Of a stretch of 48,607 nucleotides of DNA, positions 16,638 through 25,801 are shown one piece after another (position 1 is the first letter of the stretch; each line of letters begins with the position of its first letter). A program made the position numbers and the translations under genes. This DNA is from Rhizobiaceae bacterium (GTDB lineage Bacteria; Pseudomonadota; Alphaproteobacteria; Rhizobiales; Rhizobiaceae): positions 1 through 48,607 of the forward strand of contig CAJPFN010000086.1 in assembly GCA_905339215.1 (NCBI GenBank), in the 5' to 3' direction. The notes under the pieces are model-generated. The model did no database searches and had not been told where the DNA came from. It saw nothing but the letters and a program-made list of their open reading frames with translations.

Positions 16638-17813
16638 TTAGTTGTTGCGGCGGCGATCGGCCTTTGTCGTCACCGGCGGCGACAGTTCGCGCAGCAGGAG
16701 TTCGAGCTGGCGCTGGTCGCCGGTACCGGTCTTGTCGAACACCGCAGCGAGCTGCGACTTGACCGTCCCGTCGGAGACGCCCGTCGAAAGCGCGATCTCG
16801 CCGCGCGTCAGGCCCGCCGCGACCTTTGCCGCGACGCGCTTCTCGGCGACGGTCAGTCCGAACAACGCACCGATTGCTTCGATTGCGGGCTGGGGCGATG
16901 CACCCTGTGCGGCAATGAAGATCGCTGCGGCGGCCCGCGACGACATCCGTGACGAGGGATCGCGACGGGCCAGCGGAAGGACATGGGCCACGGCCGCGAT
17001 CGGCGCACCGGCGAGCGGCACGTCGATCCCGGCCGGACCGAGGGCGAATTCATCGCGGACGCCGAGCGCCACGGCACGACCGATGGCGGCATGGGCGTGG
17101 GGGTACCGGAACTGCAGCTGGCCACGCGCCGCCGCGACGATCCCGCTTTCGGCGAGAACCGCCTCGGCGGCGGAGTTGGCGTAGAGGATATGGAAATCCT
17201 CGCCGACGATGAGCACTGGAATGCCGAGGTGATCCACGATGGCGCGGAACAGCGCGGTCGTCCGCCGCTCGGTCTCGAAGAGATCGGAAATCATCACGGC
17301 GCGGCGCACATGCGGCGCGAGCAGCGCGACAAGGTCAACGTCGCCGGCCGTGATCGGCCGGCGATCCTTGTCGGTGACCACCATCAGCGAACCGACGCGC
17401 GACGGCCGCTTCATCAGGGCGACCCAGAAGAAATCGTCGAGGCGGTTTGGAATGACCCATTCGCGCGCGATGCGGCTGTCGAGCCACGTCTGCCGCGTTC
17501 CCGGCCCCTGCAGCGCATAAACCGAATCGACGGTGAACGGAACATCGATCTCCATCCTCGGCAGCGCCGCGTAGAACGGGACTTTCGACCCGTACTCCTG
17601 CATCAGCGGCTGCAGTAGCGCGGGATCGCCGCAGGTCTCCGACATGCGCAGCGTGCCGCCACGCGTATCGACGACCGCAAGCATGGCGAGGCACCCCTCG
17701 CAAAGCTCGCAGATACTGCCGAGCGTTCGCGGCCACAGCGTCCCGTCGGTCACGGAATCGTAGATCGCCTCGACGATTTCGGGCAGAATCCGTTGGCCGG
17801 CCAGCGCGTTCAT
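16638..17813 (-). CDS. LuxR-family transcriptional regulator with PAS-like sensor region
   Basis: The 391-residue protein ends in a LuxR/FixJ-type helix-turn-helix (about residues 325-385, FGLTVAEKRVAAKVAAGLTR with the recognition helix VSDGTVKSQLAAVF). The middle (about 185-230, VDHLGIPVLIVGEDFHILYANSAA, interrupted for length) resembles a PAS domain. The N-terminal third has no receiver domain or phospho-acceptor site, so it is an orphan regulator sensing an unknown signal. The start is probably the ATG at 17813; a GTG at 17822 is the alternative. The adjacent exported proteins on the same strand are plausible targets, but that is inference. Confidence 0.85.
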   Translation of the reverse strand: MNALAGQRILPEIVEAIYDSVTDGTLWPRTLGSICELCEGCLAMLAVVDTRGGTLRMSETCGDPALLQPLMQEYGSKVPFYAALPRMEIDVPFTVDSVYALQGPGTRQTWLDSRIAREWVIPNRLDDFFWVALMKRPSRVGSLMVVTDKDRRPITAGDVDLVALLAPHVRRAVMISDLFETERRTTALFRAIVDHLGIPVLIVGEDFHILYANSAAEAVLAESGIVAAARGQLQFRYPHAHAAIGRAVALGVRDEFALGPAGIDVPLAGAPIAAVAHVLPLARRDPSSRMSSRAAAAIFIAAQGASPQPAIEAIGALFGLTVAEKRVAAKVAAGLTRGEIALSTGVSDGTVKSQLAAVFDKTGTGDQRQLELLLRELSPPVTTKADRRRNN

Positions 17814-17915
17814 CGACGTCACGCCTCGCAGGCGCCGGCACGGCCGGCGCAGCCCTCCACAAAAAGAGTAACGCAGCGTCGGCAGGCGTTCAACCGCGGC
17901 GTTCGCAGGATGGTT

Positions 17916-18341
17916 TCAGTTCGCTTGCAGTTCCTTGCCGTCCGGGTCCCAGAAGCGGACGGTCGTGCATTCGACAAGGTAGTCGCGCAGCGAGCGGTCG
18001 CACTTGATCGCTGCTGCCTTCACGACGGCCTCTTTCGAGTCCCAGCCGCAAAGATACTCGTGCCAGTGCGGGCCTTCCTTGTGCTGGAGGAAGACGTCAG
18101 CGCTCCACCCGGCCGGGAAGCACCAGGCGACGCGGGCACAGTCGCGTGACTCGGCGCCCCCGGCGACGCATTTTTCGCGCGCGCAGGCGAGCGTCCGTTC
18201 GGGATTGCCGCCTGTGCATATTCCGCTCGATTGCTCCGGCGCTTCGGCGAAGGCGATACCGGTCGGCCCGTCCTGCGCGATGGCAGGCGCGGTCGCCAGC
18301 AAGACGGCAAGAAGCAGGGCGGCCGGGCGGATTTTGGTCAT
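17916..18341 (-). CDS. small exported protein with eight cysteines (141 aa)
   Basis: A clean signal peptide (hydrophobic core about residues 7-20, cleavage after AIAQ) is followed by a compact mature domain of about 120 residues. It has eight cysteines, enough for four disulphides, and aromatic motifs AWCFPAGWSADVF and HWHEYLCGWDS. GGAGA precedes the ATG at 18341. The alternation of Cys with W/A-rich strands loosely recalls DUF4189-type proteins, but I would not assign it. It lies upstream of the LuxR-type gene on the same strand. Confidence 0.65.
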   Translation of the reverse strand: MTKIRPAALLLAVLLATAPAIAQDGPTGIAFAEAPEQSSGICTGGNPERTLACAREKCVAGGAESRDCARVAWCFPAGWSADVFLQHKEGPHWHEYLCGWDSKEAVVKAAAIKCDRSLRDYLVECTTVRFWDPDGKELQAN

Positions 18342-18426
18342 GGGCAGGTCTCCGGGAGGTGTGTGACGGCGGGACGGTTCTCGGCTAAAGCTCCGCCGGG
18401 ACATTTCGCTTGGCAAGGAGGATTCG

Positions 18427-18894
18427 ATGGGCGACGGCGGGGCGGAGACGCTGGTGATCCGGCCGGCACGCCGGGAAGACGTCGCGGCGCTCGCCGCGCT
18501 GTTCGCCGCCGATTCGCTGGGCGGCCACGGCGACAGCGCCGAACCGGCGGCCATGCCCGACTATCTCGCGGCGTTCGACAGGATTGCCGCCAGCGCCAAC
18601 GACCGGCTCTACGTCGCCGAGCTCCATGGCGCCGTCGTGGGCACCTTCCAGACGACGACGATCACGTCGCTGTCGGCGCGTGGTTCCACCAACATGACCG
18701 TCGAGGCCGTGCAGACGCGCGGCGACATGCGGGGCAGGGGAATCGGCGAGGCAATGATGCGTTTCGCCATCGAACGGGCGAGGGAGGCCGGCGCGCGGCA
18801 GGTGCAACTGATGTCGAACAACAGCCGCGTGGGCGCGCACCGGTTCTACGAGCGGCTCGGCTTCGCCCGGAGCCATGTCGGCTTCAAGCTGTAG
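18427..18894 (+). CDS. GNAT-family N-acetyltransferase
   Basis: This is a 155-residue GNAT with the acetyl-CoA loop TRGDMRGRGIGEAMM, followed by the motif B helix region SNNSRVGAHRFYERLGF. The acceptor substrate is unknown. AAGGAGG stands 6 bases before the ATG, the strongest ribosome-binding site in this part of the window. Its last 11 bases overlap the tail of the convergent next gene. Confidence 0.9.
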   Translation: MGDGGAETLVIRPARREDVAALAALFAADSLGGHGDSAEPAAMPDYLAAFDRIAASANDRLYVAELHGAVVGTFQTTTITSLSARGSTNMTVEAVQTRGDMRGRGIGEAMMRFAIERAREAGARQVQLMSNNSRVGAHRFYERLGFARSHVGFKL

Positions 18895-19387
18895 CTCCGC
18901 TGACGGGCGCGCCGGCCGCCGCCGCTTCGCGTTCCGCGAGGTCGGAAATGTAGGCGACGAACTCCGGATCCTCGCCCAGCAGCAGTTGCGCCAGTGCGTT
19001 GCGAAAATCCTCGCGCCGGCACCATTCGCGCATGAAGTCTTCCCAGGACCGCCAGCGGCGCAGCTTCCGCTCGGACATCCCGTGCTCGTAGCCGACGACA
19101 TAGGCGCGTTCGAACAGCGAGATCAGGATGCCGAACATGGTGAGCATACGCTCCGTCTGTTCCTCGGAGAGACCCTTGGTAGCCTCGCGGGACTGGAGCT
19201 TCAGGTCCGGATTGTCCAGGGCGAGCCGCAGGAAGTCGGTGTAGCCGTCCGACAGGCGCTGGTATATTTCCTCTTCCTCGTTCTCGCGTTCCTTGCGCTG
19301 TTCGTAGAGGAAGACGAAGATGGCGAGTGGCAGGCCGATGATGGTGACCGCGTAGCTCAGCATCTCGAGGATCGTCATCAGGTCCAT
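18884..19387 (-). CDS. hypothetical protein with N-terminal membrane helix (167 aa)
   Basis: One hydrophobic helix at about residues 8-27 (YAVTIIGLPLAIFVFLY) is followed directly by a charged, probably coiled segment (EQRKERENEEEEIYQRL) and a helical cytoplasmic domain rich in Arg, Glu and Trp. The layout suggests a single-pass protein facing the cytoplasm, similar to DUF4760-type membrane proteins, but I cannot place it firmly. It overlaps the convergent GNAT gene by 11 bp at the 3' ends and is divergent from the NDUFA12 gene. Confidence 0.72.
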   Translation of the reverse strand: MDLMTILEMLSYAVTIIGLPLAIFVFLYEQRKERENEEEEIYQRLSDGYTDFLRLALDNPDLKLQSREATKGLSEEQTERMLTMFGILISLFERAYVVGYEHGMSERKLRRWRSWEDFMREWCRREDFRNALAQLLLGEDPEFVAYISDLAEREAAAAGAPVSGATA

Positions 19388-19499
19388 GGGGCACCGCTCC
19401 GCCTACCACGACGATAGTGCGGCGTGCTGCCCCTTGCCAGCGCGTTCGGCGGAAGCCATAAGGCGGTGACCGCAGCGCGGTCGGCGACGAGGACCTTCG

Positions 19500-19898
19500 A
19501 TGAAGAAATTCCTGCTGCAGTTCTTCACCTGGTGGAGCGGCCAGACATTGGGCACGCGCTTTCACACCTGGCGCAAGGGTGTGCGCGTCGGCGAGGACGA
19601 ATTCGGCAACGTCTACTACGAAGGCGGCAAGGATTCCGAAGGCCGCACGCGGCGCTGGGTGATCTTCCCGGGCACCTCCGAGGCGACGGCGATCCCTCCG
19701 GGCTGGCACGGCTGGATGCACTACCGCGTCGACACGCCGCCGTCGAAGGAGAACTACAAGCCGCGCGACTGGCAGAAGCCGCACCAGCCGAACCTGACCG
19801 GCACCGCCGCCGCCTACCGGCCGAAGGGCTCGGTGCTCGGCGCCGGCCATCGTCCGCAGGTCACCGGCGATTATGACGCCTGGACGCCGGGTGCCTGA
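19500..19898 (+). CDS. NADH:ubiquinone oxidoreductase accessory subunit, NDUFA12 family
   Basis: This is the bacterial homologue of mitochondrial NDUFA12 (B17.2), a peripheral-arm accessory subunit of complex I kept in Alphaproteobacteria. Family marks are GTRFHTWRKG, VGEDEFGNVYYEGG, RRWVIFPG, EATAIPPGWHGWMHY and a Pro-rich C-terminus (KPHQPNLTGT). The 132-residue length is typical. It stands apart from the nuo operon, as it does in other Rhizobiales, and precedes DUF2155 on the same strand. Confidence 0.95.
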   Translation: MKKFLLQFFTWWSGQTLGTRFHTWRKGVRVGEDEFGNVYYEGGKDSEGRTRRWVIFPGTSEATAIPPGWHGWMHYRVDTPPSKENYKPRDWQKPHQPNLTGTAAAYRPKGSVLGAGHRPQVTGDYDAWTPGA

Positions 19899-20025
19899 GC
19901 GCCGCCGCGGTCTTTTGTCGCCACAATTCCCGCGTAAGCCTCGCCGGCGATCATCCATGCCGGCCACGCTTGTGGCCGCCAAGCGCGACGGTTACCTGAT
20001 GCCGATGGCCGAATACCTTTTCGCG

Positions 20026-20442
20026 ATGACGAGACGCCGCGCAGCCGTTGTGGCCGCTGCCGCTGTTGCCGTGCTGGCGTCGACGGTCGCCCATGCAGAG
20101 CGGATCGCCAATCCGGTCGCCGAGTTCACCGGCGTCGACAAGATCACCGGGCGAATCATCACCTTCGACGTCTACATTGACGAGACGGTTCAGTTCGGCG
20201 CCCTCCAGGTGACACCTCGGGTCTGTTATTCGCGGCCGAAAGAGGAGGAGCCGAAGACGGACTCCTTCGTCGAGGTCGACGAGATCACGCTCGACCGCAA
20301 GATCCGCCGCATCTTTACCGGCTGGATGTTCGCCGAGAGCCCTGGGCTGAATGCCGTCGAGCACGCCGTCTACGACGTCTGGCTGAAGAGCTGCAAGCAG
20401 CAGTCGGACGTACCGCCGCCGGAGACGGCTAAGGCGAACTGA
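20026..20442 (+). CDS. DUF2155 domain exported protein
   Basis: The 138-residue product from the ATG at 20026 has an Arg-rich n-region, an Ala/Val core and an AHA cleavage site. The mature domain matches DUF2155 (VAEFTGVDKITGRIITFDV, LQVTPRVCYSR, FTGWMFAESPGL, HAVYDVWLKSC). Two cysteines in the domain may pair. The function is unknown; the domain is an alphaproteobacterial periplasmic family. ATGs at 19999 and 20005 are possible starts and no site has a clear ribosome-binding sequence. It follows the NDUFA12 gene, as I recall from related genomes. Confidence 0.87.
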   Translation: MTRRRAAVVAAAAVAVLASTVAHAERIANPVAEFTGVDKITGRIITFDVYIDETVQFGALQVTPRVCYSRPKEEEPKTDSFVEVDEITLDRKIRRIFTGWMFAESPGLNAVEHAVYDVWLKSCKQQSDVPPPETAKAN

Positions 20443-20448
20443 GCGGTC

Positions 20449-20476
20449 GGTCGCTTCGCTGGCCAGCGACCTTTGC
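20449..20476 (+). terminator. probable terminator after DUF2155
   Basis: GGTCGCT (20449-20455) pairs with AGCGACC (20465-20471), followed by TTTGCCTT. The convergent aat gene ends 5 bp later, so it may reduce transcription into aat. Confidence 0.5.
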
Positions 20477-20480
20477 CTTC

Positions 20481-21107
20481 CTACGCTTTCGCGGGATTGA
20501 AGCTGGCCTCGCCGGTCAGCGCCTCTTCCAGCAGTTTCTCGTATCTGCGCCGCGGCACGTCGACGGTGCCGAATCGCTTCAGGTGCTCGGTGGTGAACTG
20601 GGTGTCGAGCAGGACGAAGCCCTGCCGCCGCAATCGCTCGACCAGATGCACCAGGCAGACCTTCGATGCGTCGCGCTCGCGCGAGAACATGCTCTCGCCG
20701 AAGAAAGCGCGGCCGAGACTGACGCCATAGAGCCCGCCGACCAGGCGGGCGTCGTGCCACGCCTCGACCGAGTGGCAGTGGCCGCGGCGATGGAGTTCCT
20801 GGTAGGCCTCGCGGATCGGTGCGTTTATCCACGTCGAGCTACGGCCTTCTCCGGTCTCTGCGCAGCCCTCCATGACGCCGGCGAAATCGTGGTCGTAGCG
20901 GATCTCGAAGCGGCCCCGGCGAATGGTCTTCGCCAGGCTCTTCGGCACGTGGAAGGCGTCGAGCGGGATGATGCCCCTGGTTTCCGGCCGGACCCAGAAT
21001 ACCTCCGGGTCGTCGGCATGCTCCGCCATGGGGAAGACGCCCGAGGCGTAGGCCCTGAGTAGAAGGTCGGGCGGGATCCGGTATCCGGGCGCGAAGGGCC
21101 GGCTCAT
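20481..21107 (-). CDS. aat: leucyl/phenylalanyl-tRNA-protein transferase
   Basis: The enzyme moves Leu or Phe from tRNA to proteins with N-terminal Arg or Lys, marking them for ClpS/ClpAP in the N-degron pathway. The 208-residue protein shows the family features: [67 protein letters not shown] and [14 protein letters not shown]. It begins 6 bp after accC, so it is the last gene of the accB-accC-aat unit. Confidence 0.95.
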   Translation of the reverse strand: MSRPFAPGYRIPPDLLLRAYASGVFPMAEHADDPEVFWVRPETRGIIPLDAFHVPKSLAKTIRRGRFEIRYDHDFAGVMEGCAETGEGRSSTWINAPIREAYQELHRRGHCHSVEAWHDARLVGGLYGVSLGRAFFGESMFSRERDASKVCLVHLVERLRRQGFVLLDTQFTTEHLKRFGTVDVPRRRYEKLLEEALTGEASFNPAKA

Positions 21108-21113
21108 CCGCGG

Positions 21114-22457
21114 CTACGCCGTTTCGGCCAGGTATTTTTCCAGCCAATGGATGTCGTAATCGCCGTTGGCGATGTCGGGATTGCCGACGAGGTCGCGGAA
21201 CAGCGGCAGCGTCGTCTTGACCCCGTCGACGACGAATTCGTCGAGTGCGCGGCGCAGGCGCATCATGCATTCGACGCGGTTGCGGCCGTGCACGATCAGC
21301 TTGCCGATCAGGCTGTCATAATAGGGCGGGATGCGGTAGCCCGAATAGGCGCCGGAATCGACGCGGATGCCGAGCCCCCCCGGCGTGTGGAAATGGGTGA
21401 TCGTGCCCGGCGACGGCGTAAACGTGCGCGGGTCCTCGGCATTGATCCGGCACTCGATGGCATGGCCGGAGAACTTGATCTCGTCCTGCCGGACCGAAAG
21501 GCCGCCGCCGGAGGCGACGCGGATCTGCTCGTGGACGAGGTCGATGCCGGTGATCGCCTCAGTCACCGGGTGCTCGACCTGGAGACGGGTGTTCATCTCG
21601 ATGAAGTAGAACTCGCCGTTCTCGTAGAGGAACTCGATCGTGCCGGCGCCGGAATAGCCGAGATCGGCGATCGCCTGTGCGCAGATTCCGCCGATGCGCG
21701 CACGCTCATCGGTATTCAGCGCTGGCGAGTTCGCCTCCTCCCAGACCTTCTGATGGCGGCGCTGCAGCGAGCAGTCGCGTTCGCCCAGATGCACCGCCTT
21801 GCCGGCGCCGTCGCCGACGATCTGGACCTCGATGTGGCGCGGTTTTTCCAGGAACTTCTCGATGTAGACGGCATCGTCGCCGAAGGCCGCGCCCGCTTCG
21901 GAGCGTGCCGTCGCCAGCGCGATGGGCAGGTCTTCGGCTGAACGAGCCACCTTCATGCCGCGCCCGCCGCCGCCGGCCGATGCCTTGATGATCACCGGGA
22001 AGCCGATTTCGGCGGCAATGCGCGCCGCCTCGCGATCCTCCGTCACGGCGCCGTCGGAGCCGGGGACGACCGGAATGCCGAGCCTCCTGGCCGTGCGCTT
22101 GGCCTCGATCTTGTCGCCCATGATGCGGATGTGGTCGCCGCTCGGGCCGATGAAGGTGATCTTGTGCGCTGCCAGGATGTCGGCGAAGCGCGCGTTCTCG
22201 GACAGGAAGCCGTAGCCCGGATGAACGGCGTCGGCGCCGGTGATCTCGCAGGCGGCGACGATCTGGTGGATGTTGAGATAGGAATCGCGCGACGGCGGCG
22301 GGCCGATGCAGACGCTTTCGTCGGCGAGGCGGACATGCATGGCATCGACGTCGGCGGTCGAATGGACCACGACGGTGCGGATGCCGAGCTCCTTGGCGGC
22401 GCGCAGCACCCTCAGCGCGATCTCGCCGCGGTTGGCGATCAGGATCTTGTGGAACAC
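21114..22457 (-). CDS. accC: acetyl-CoA carboxylase, biotin carboxylase subunit
   Basis: AccC carboxylates the biotin on AccB using ATP and bicarbonate, the first half of malonyl-CoA synthesis. The 447-residue protein has the N-terminal carboxylase domain (FHKILIANRGEIALRVLRAA), an ATP-grasp domain with the Gly-rich lid SAGGGGRGMKVAR and the catalytic region FIEMNTRLQVEHPVTEAITG, and the C-terminal carboxylase domain (FSGHAIECRINAEDP). The Lys, Glu and Arg residues of the active site are present in these contexts. It lies 19 bp after accB and 6 bp before aat. Confidence 0.97.
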   Translation of the reverse strand: MFHKILIANRGEIALRVLRAAKELGIRTVVVHSTADVDAMHVRLADESVCIGPPPSRDSYLNIHQIVAACEITGADAVHPGYGFLSENARFADILAAHKITFIGPSGDHIRIMGDKIEAKRTARRLGIPVVPGSDGAVTEDREAARIAAEIGFPVIIKASAGGGGRGMKVARSAEDLPIALATARSEAGAAFGDDAVYIEKFLEKPRHIEVQIVGDGAGKAVHLGERDCSLQRRHQKVWEEANSPALNTDERARIGGICAQAIADLGYSGAGTIEFLYENGEFYFIEMNTRLQVEHPVTEAITGIDLVHEQIRVASGGGLSVRQDEIKFSGHAIECRINAEDPRTFTPSPGTITHFHTPGGLGIRVDSGAYSGYRIPPYYDSLIGKLIVHGRNRVECMMRLRRALDEFVVDGVKTTLPLFRDLVGNPDIANGDYDIHWLEKYLAETA

Positions 22458-22476
22458 CGGCCTGTTCTCTCCGATC

Positions 22477-22947
22477 CTATTCGACGATGACCAGCGGCTC
22501 GCCGTACTCGACCGGCTGCGCGTCCTCGAAGAGGATCGCGGTGACGATGCCGGCGCGAGGCGAGGGAATCTGGTTCATCGTCTTCATGGCCTCGATGATG
22601 AGCAGCGTCTGGCCCTCGCGGACGCGCTGTCCCAGTTCGATGAAGGGCGTGGCGCCGGGCGACGGCGACGCGTATGCAGTGCCGACCATGGGAGAGGTCA
22701 CGGCGTTCTTCGACGTGTCGGCAACCGCTGCGGCCGCCGGGGCCGTGGGAGCCGTTGCAGCGACGGCAGCCGGGGCTGCAGCCACCGACATGGGTTGCGC
22801 GATGGCGTGCACGGCCTGTGCCTGCCGCGACACGCGCACCTTGAGATCGCCCAGTTCGACCTCGATCTCGGTCAGATTGGTGTCGTTCAGGATGCCCGCG
22901 AGGTCGCGGATCAGTTGCTGGTCAACACCGGATTTCTTGATCGACAT
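22477..22947 (-). CDS. accB: acetyl-CoA carboxylase, biotin carboxyl carrier protein
   Basis: The 156-residue carrier has an N-terminal association region (residues 1-45), an Ala/Pro/Val linker (50-80) and a C-terminal biotinyl domain. Biotin attaches to Lys122 in EAMKTMN, and the protruding thumb is present ([19 protein letters not shown]). It hands carboxybiotin from AccC to the AccA/AccD transferase, whose genes are elsewhere. aroQ ends 34 bp upstream, so aroQ-accB-accC-aat is likely one transcript. Confidence 0.97.
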   Translation of the reverse strand: MSIKKSGVDQQLIRDLAGILNDTNLTEIEVELGDLKVRVSRQAQAVHAIAQPMSVAAAPAAVAATAPTAPAAAAVADTSKNAVTSPMVGTAYASPSPGATPFIELGQRVREGQTLLIIEAMKTMNQIPSPRAGIVTAILFEDAQPVEYGEPLVIVE

Positions 22948-22981
22948 TGCGTGTCGCTTTCCTCTTCTTCGTGCCGCCCGG

Positions 22982-23416
22982 TCAGATGCGCGCGGCGAGC
23001 GCCCTGAGCGCCAGCGTATAACCTGCCGGTCCGAAGCCGCAGATCATCCCCAGCGAGACAGGCGCAATCATCGACTTATGCCGGAACGGCTCGCGGGCGT
23101 GGATGTTGGACAAGTGGACCTCGACCACCGGCAGCGGCGCCACGGCGCGAATGGCGTCGTGGAGGGCGATTGAGGTGTGGGTATAGGCCCCTGCGTTGAG
23201 AACCAGGCCTGCGGCCTTCTCGCCGGCTTCCTGGATCCAGTCGACGAGGGCGCCCTCGTGGTTCGACTGACGGAACTCGATGCCCATGCCCAGTTCCGCG
23301 GCGAGGGTGCGGCAGTCGGATTCGATCCCGGCCAGGTTGGTCCCGCCATAGATGCCCGGCTCGCGCTTGCCGAGCATGTTCAGGTTGGGACCGTTGAGAA
23401 CGAAGACCGTCTTCAA
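22982..23416 (-). CDS. aroQ: type II 3-dehydroquinate dehydratase
   Basis: The enzyme dehydrates 3-dehydroquinate to 3-dehydroshikimate, step 3 of the shikimate pathway. The 144-residue protein forms a flavodoxin-like dodecamer. Active-site segments are complete: [15 protein letters not shown] with the catalytic lid Tyr and Arg, [17 protein letters not shown], and [19 protein letters not shown] with the catalytic His. A perfect 8-bp hairpin stands 17 bp upstream of the ATG. The link to accB downstream is common in Proteobacteria. Confidence 0.96.
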   Translation of the reverse strand: MKTVFVLNGPNLNMLGKREPGIYGGTNLAGIESDCRTLAAELGMGIEFRQSNHEGALVDWIQEAGEKAAGLVLNAGAYTHTSIALHDAIRAVAPLPVVEVHLSNIHAREPFRHKSMIAPVSLGMICGFGPAGYTLALRALAARI

Positions 23417-23432
23417 ATCGCGAGCCTCTCCG

Positions 23433-23453
23433 CGCGCGGCAATCGGCCGCGCG
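23433..23453 (-). promoter_or_regulatory. perfect 8-bp hairpin just upstream of aroQ
   Basis: CGCGCGGC and GCCGCGCG enclose a 5-base loop. On the minus strand it lies between the thiol oxidoreductase gene and aroQ with no T-run after it. It may be an RNA processing or stability element rather than a terminator. Confidence 0.35.
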
Positions 23454-23547
23454 AACCCTCTATAGTCGTCAAGTTTCGCCGCGGAAAGAGCGCCGTGGGC
23501 CGGTTTTCCACTGTAGCGGGACGATTGTCGGCCTTACTCCACGGAAA

Positions 23548-24360
23548 TCAGCAGGTCGCGTCGGCGATGCATGCGCGGGCGGCGGCGATCTTCTCGCTGA
23601 GGACTTCCCGGCCGAGCGCACCGAAGACCACCTCGTTGCCGACCACGTAGGACGGCGTGCCCGTGATGTGCAGCTTGTTGGCGAGATCGTAGGTCTGGGA
23701 GAACACCTCGGTGATCGCCGGATCCTTCATCGCTTCGCGCAGCTTCGCCTCGTCTGCACCGAGTTCGAGTGCGATCTTGATCGCGCTCGCCTCGCCGGCG
23801 CGGCCCTGGCCGCCGATCAGGCGCGTGTGAAACTCGCCGTACTTCTCGGGCATGAGTTTGTGGAACGCCTGCGAGACGACGTGAGCCTTCTGCGAATCCG
23901 GTCCGAGGATCGGGAACTCCTTCAGCACGAAGCGAAGGTCCGGATCGGCGGCGACGAGCGCCTGCATGTCTTCCAGTGCTCTTTTGCAGTAGCCGCAATT
24001 GTAGTCGTAGAACTCGACGATGGTGACCTTGCCCTCGGGATTGCCGACGACGCCGTCGTGGGCGGCGTTGAAGATCGTATCCCTGGCGCCCTTGATGGTG
24101 TCGAGTTGCGCGATGCGCTCCTCTTCCTTCTGCTTCTCCTCGAGGATCGACTGCATCTCTAAAAGGATTTCCGGGTTCTTCAGCAAGTAGTCGCGGACGA
24201 TCTCCTCGACCTCCTTGCGGTCGATGCCCTGCGCCTGGGCCATGATCTGGGGCGTGTCGTCGGCGATCGCGGGCTGCGGCTTGCCCGAGAGATACCCGAA
24301 GGCAAGCATCGCGAAGGCGGTCGCGATTCCCGTGGTGCCGAGGAGGATTGCCCGTGTCAT
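23548..24360 (-). CDS. DsbA-family thiol:disulphide oxidoreductase, exported
   Basis: The 270-residue protein has an N-terminal hydrophobic anchor or signal (about residues 4-22) and a charged helical stalk (about 47-90). A thioredoxin-fold domain follows with the active site Cys122-Gly-Tyr-Cys125 (YDYNCGYCKRAL) and the cis-Pro loop GTPSYVVG. The stalk plus DsbA fold resembles the ScsC/Com1 group, which can be trimeric isomerases or reductases in the periplasm. A second Cys pair near the C-terminus (RACIADATC) is also visible. The M48 peptidase gene ends 37 bp upstream on the same strand. Confidence 0.92.
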   Translation of the reverse strand: MTRAILLGTTGIATAFAMLAFGYLSGKPQPAIADDTPQIMAQAQGIDRKEVEEIVRDYLLKNPEILLEMQSILEEKQKEEERIAQLDTIKGARDTIFNAAHDGVVGNPEGKVTIVEFYDYNCGYCKRALEDMQALVAADPDLRFVLKEFPILGPDSQKAHVVSQAFHKLMPEKYGEFHTRLIGGQGRAGEASAIKIALELGADEAKLREAMKDPAITEVFSQTYDLANKLHITGTPSYVVGNEVVFGALGREVLSEKIAAARACIADATC

Positions 24361-24397
24361 GTCTGTCCCGTTTTGCTGTTGCGGCGCGAAGCGGTTC

Positions 24398-25801
24398 TCA
24401 CTTCTTCTTGCCGGGTGCCTTGTAGTTGATGATGTCCTGCGCGCGAACCCAGGCGGGCGAGCCGCGTTTGAGTTTCTGCTGCGCCCGCGCGGCGAAGACC
24501 TTCGCGTCGTGATAGACGCCTGAATAGAAGTATCCTTCCGCGGCGGCGAGTTCGGCCTCGCCGACTTCGCCCAGTTGGCCGTAGGCCTGGGCGAGATACC
24601 TGTAGGCACTGATGTTCTCGCGGTCGCGGTCCAATCCCTTGCGGATTTCCGTCACAGCCTTCTGCACGGCATCCGGCTTTCCTATGGCGAGCAGGGCCTG
24701 CCCGTAGGCGACCTGCAGGATGCCCGACTTCGCCGGATCGAGCTTCACGGCGCTGGCGTAGGCCTGCGCGGCCTCCGCCGGCTTGTTGGCCTTGATCAGG
24801 ATGTCGCCGCGTAGTTCGCGGAAATACGGGTTCTTCGGATGCGCCTTGATCAGGGCATCGGCCTTCTGCAGGGCGCTCTTCGGATTGCCGTAGAGATAGG
24901 TGGCGATCGCGTCGCCGTACATCATCGCCAGCCCGCGCGGGTCCTTCCTGAGCAGCCGGCTCGCCGCCGCCTGGCCCTGCGTGTAGACCGCGATCTTGGC
25001 GCGCATCATGTCGTGGCGGATTTGCAATCCCTCGGGATCCTTCTTGTCGAAGTGGGGACTCCGCTGGGCGAGCGTCTGCAGGTTGGCGATGCGATCGCGG
25101 GGCATCGGATGGCTGACCTGGTAGGGGTCGACCTTGGTGCCGGACAGCGAAAGCGCGCTGGCGAAACGGGCGAAGGTGGTAAGCATGCCCTTGGCAGACT
25201 GGCCGGTCGCCTCGAGGTATTCGAGCGCCGAGCGATCCGCGGTTGCCTCCTCCGTGCGCTGGTAGCCAAGGAGGCCACGGCGTGCCATTTCCGTGGCGCC
25301 GAGCGCAATGCCGCTGCCGGCCTGGGCGAGACCGCCGCTCTTGGTGGCGGCACCGGCAATGGTCGCGCCGACGCCGAGCAGGCCCGCTACGATCGCCATG
25401 GTCTGGGCGCGCGCAAGCTGCTCGCGCAGGCGCTCCTGGTGGCCGCCGGCGATATGGCCGGCTTCGTGGGCGATAACGCCGATGATCTCGTTCGGCGTCT
25501 CCGATTGCAGCAGGGCGCCGGTGTTGATGAACATGCGCCGGCCGGCGACGAAGGCGTTGAAGCGCTGGTCGTTGACGAGGATGATGTTGACGCCGCCGTT
25601 GGCGATCCCTGCCGCCTTGAAGATCGGCCGTGCGTAGTCTCGCACCAGCGCCTCGATCTCGGCATCGCGGACGACGGGCACACTGTTCTGCTGGGCCTGT
25701 GCGGGCGCCGTGAACGCGACACCGTTGATGAAGACCGCGGCGGCGACGAGCGCGCGTGCCAGCCGGCTCCGGGCCGGGATATTGGGCGACGGTTTCCGCA
25801 T
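24398..25801 (-). CDS. M48-family metallopeptidase with TPR region (BepA-like), exported
   Basis: After a signal peptide (Ala/Val-rich core, cleavage near PAQAQ) comes an M48 peptidase domain with the zinc motif HEAGH in VIAHEAGHIAGGH and the downstream ligand region EEATADRSALEYL. A C-terminal array of tetratricopeptide-like helices (about the last 200 residues, AQAYASAVKLDP and similar) follows. The layout matches BepA/YfgC, a periplasmic protease-chaperone for outer-membrane proteins such as LptD. The start is uncertain: ATGs at 25801 and 25831 are both plausible. It is divergent from the aminotransferase gene. Confidence 0.92.
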   Translation of the reverse strand: MRKPSPNIPARSRLARALVAAAVFINGVAFTAPAQAQQNSVPVVRDAEIEALVRDYARPIFKAAGIANGGVNIILVNDQRFNAFVAGRRMFINTGALLQSETPNEIIGVIAHEAGHIAGGHQERLREQLARAQTMAIVAGLLGVGATIAGAATKSGGLAQAGSGIALGATEMARRGLLGYQRTEEATADRSALEYLEATGQSAKGMLTTFARFASALSLSGTKVDPYQVSHPMPRDRIANLQTLAQRSPHFDKKDPEGLQIRHDMMRAKIAVYTQGQAAASRLLRKDPRGLAMMYGDAIATYLYGNPKSALQKADALIKAHPKNPYFRELRGDILIKANKPAEAAQAYASAVKLDPAKSGILQVAYGQALLAIGKPDAVQKAVTEIRKGLDRDRENISAYRYLAQAYGQLGEVGEAELAAAEGYFYSGVYHDAKVFAARAQQKLKRGSPAWVRAQDIINYKAPGKKK

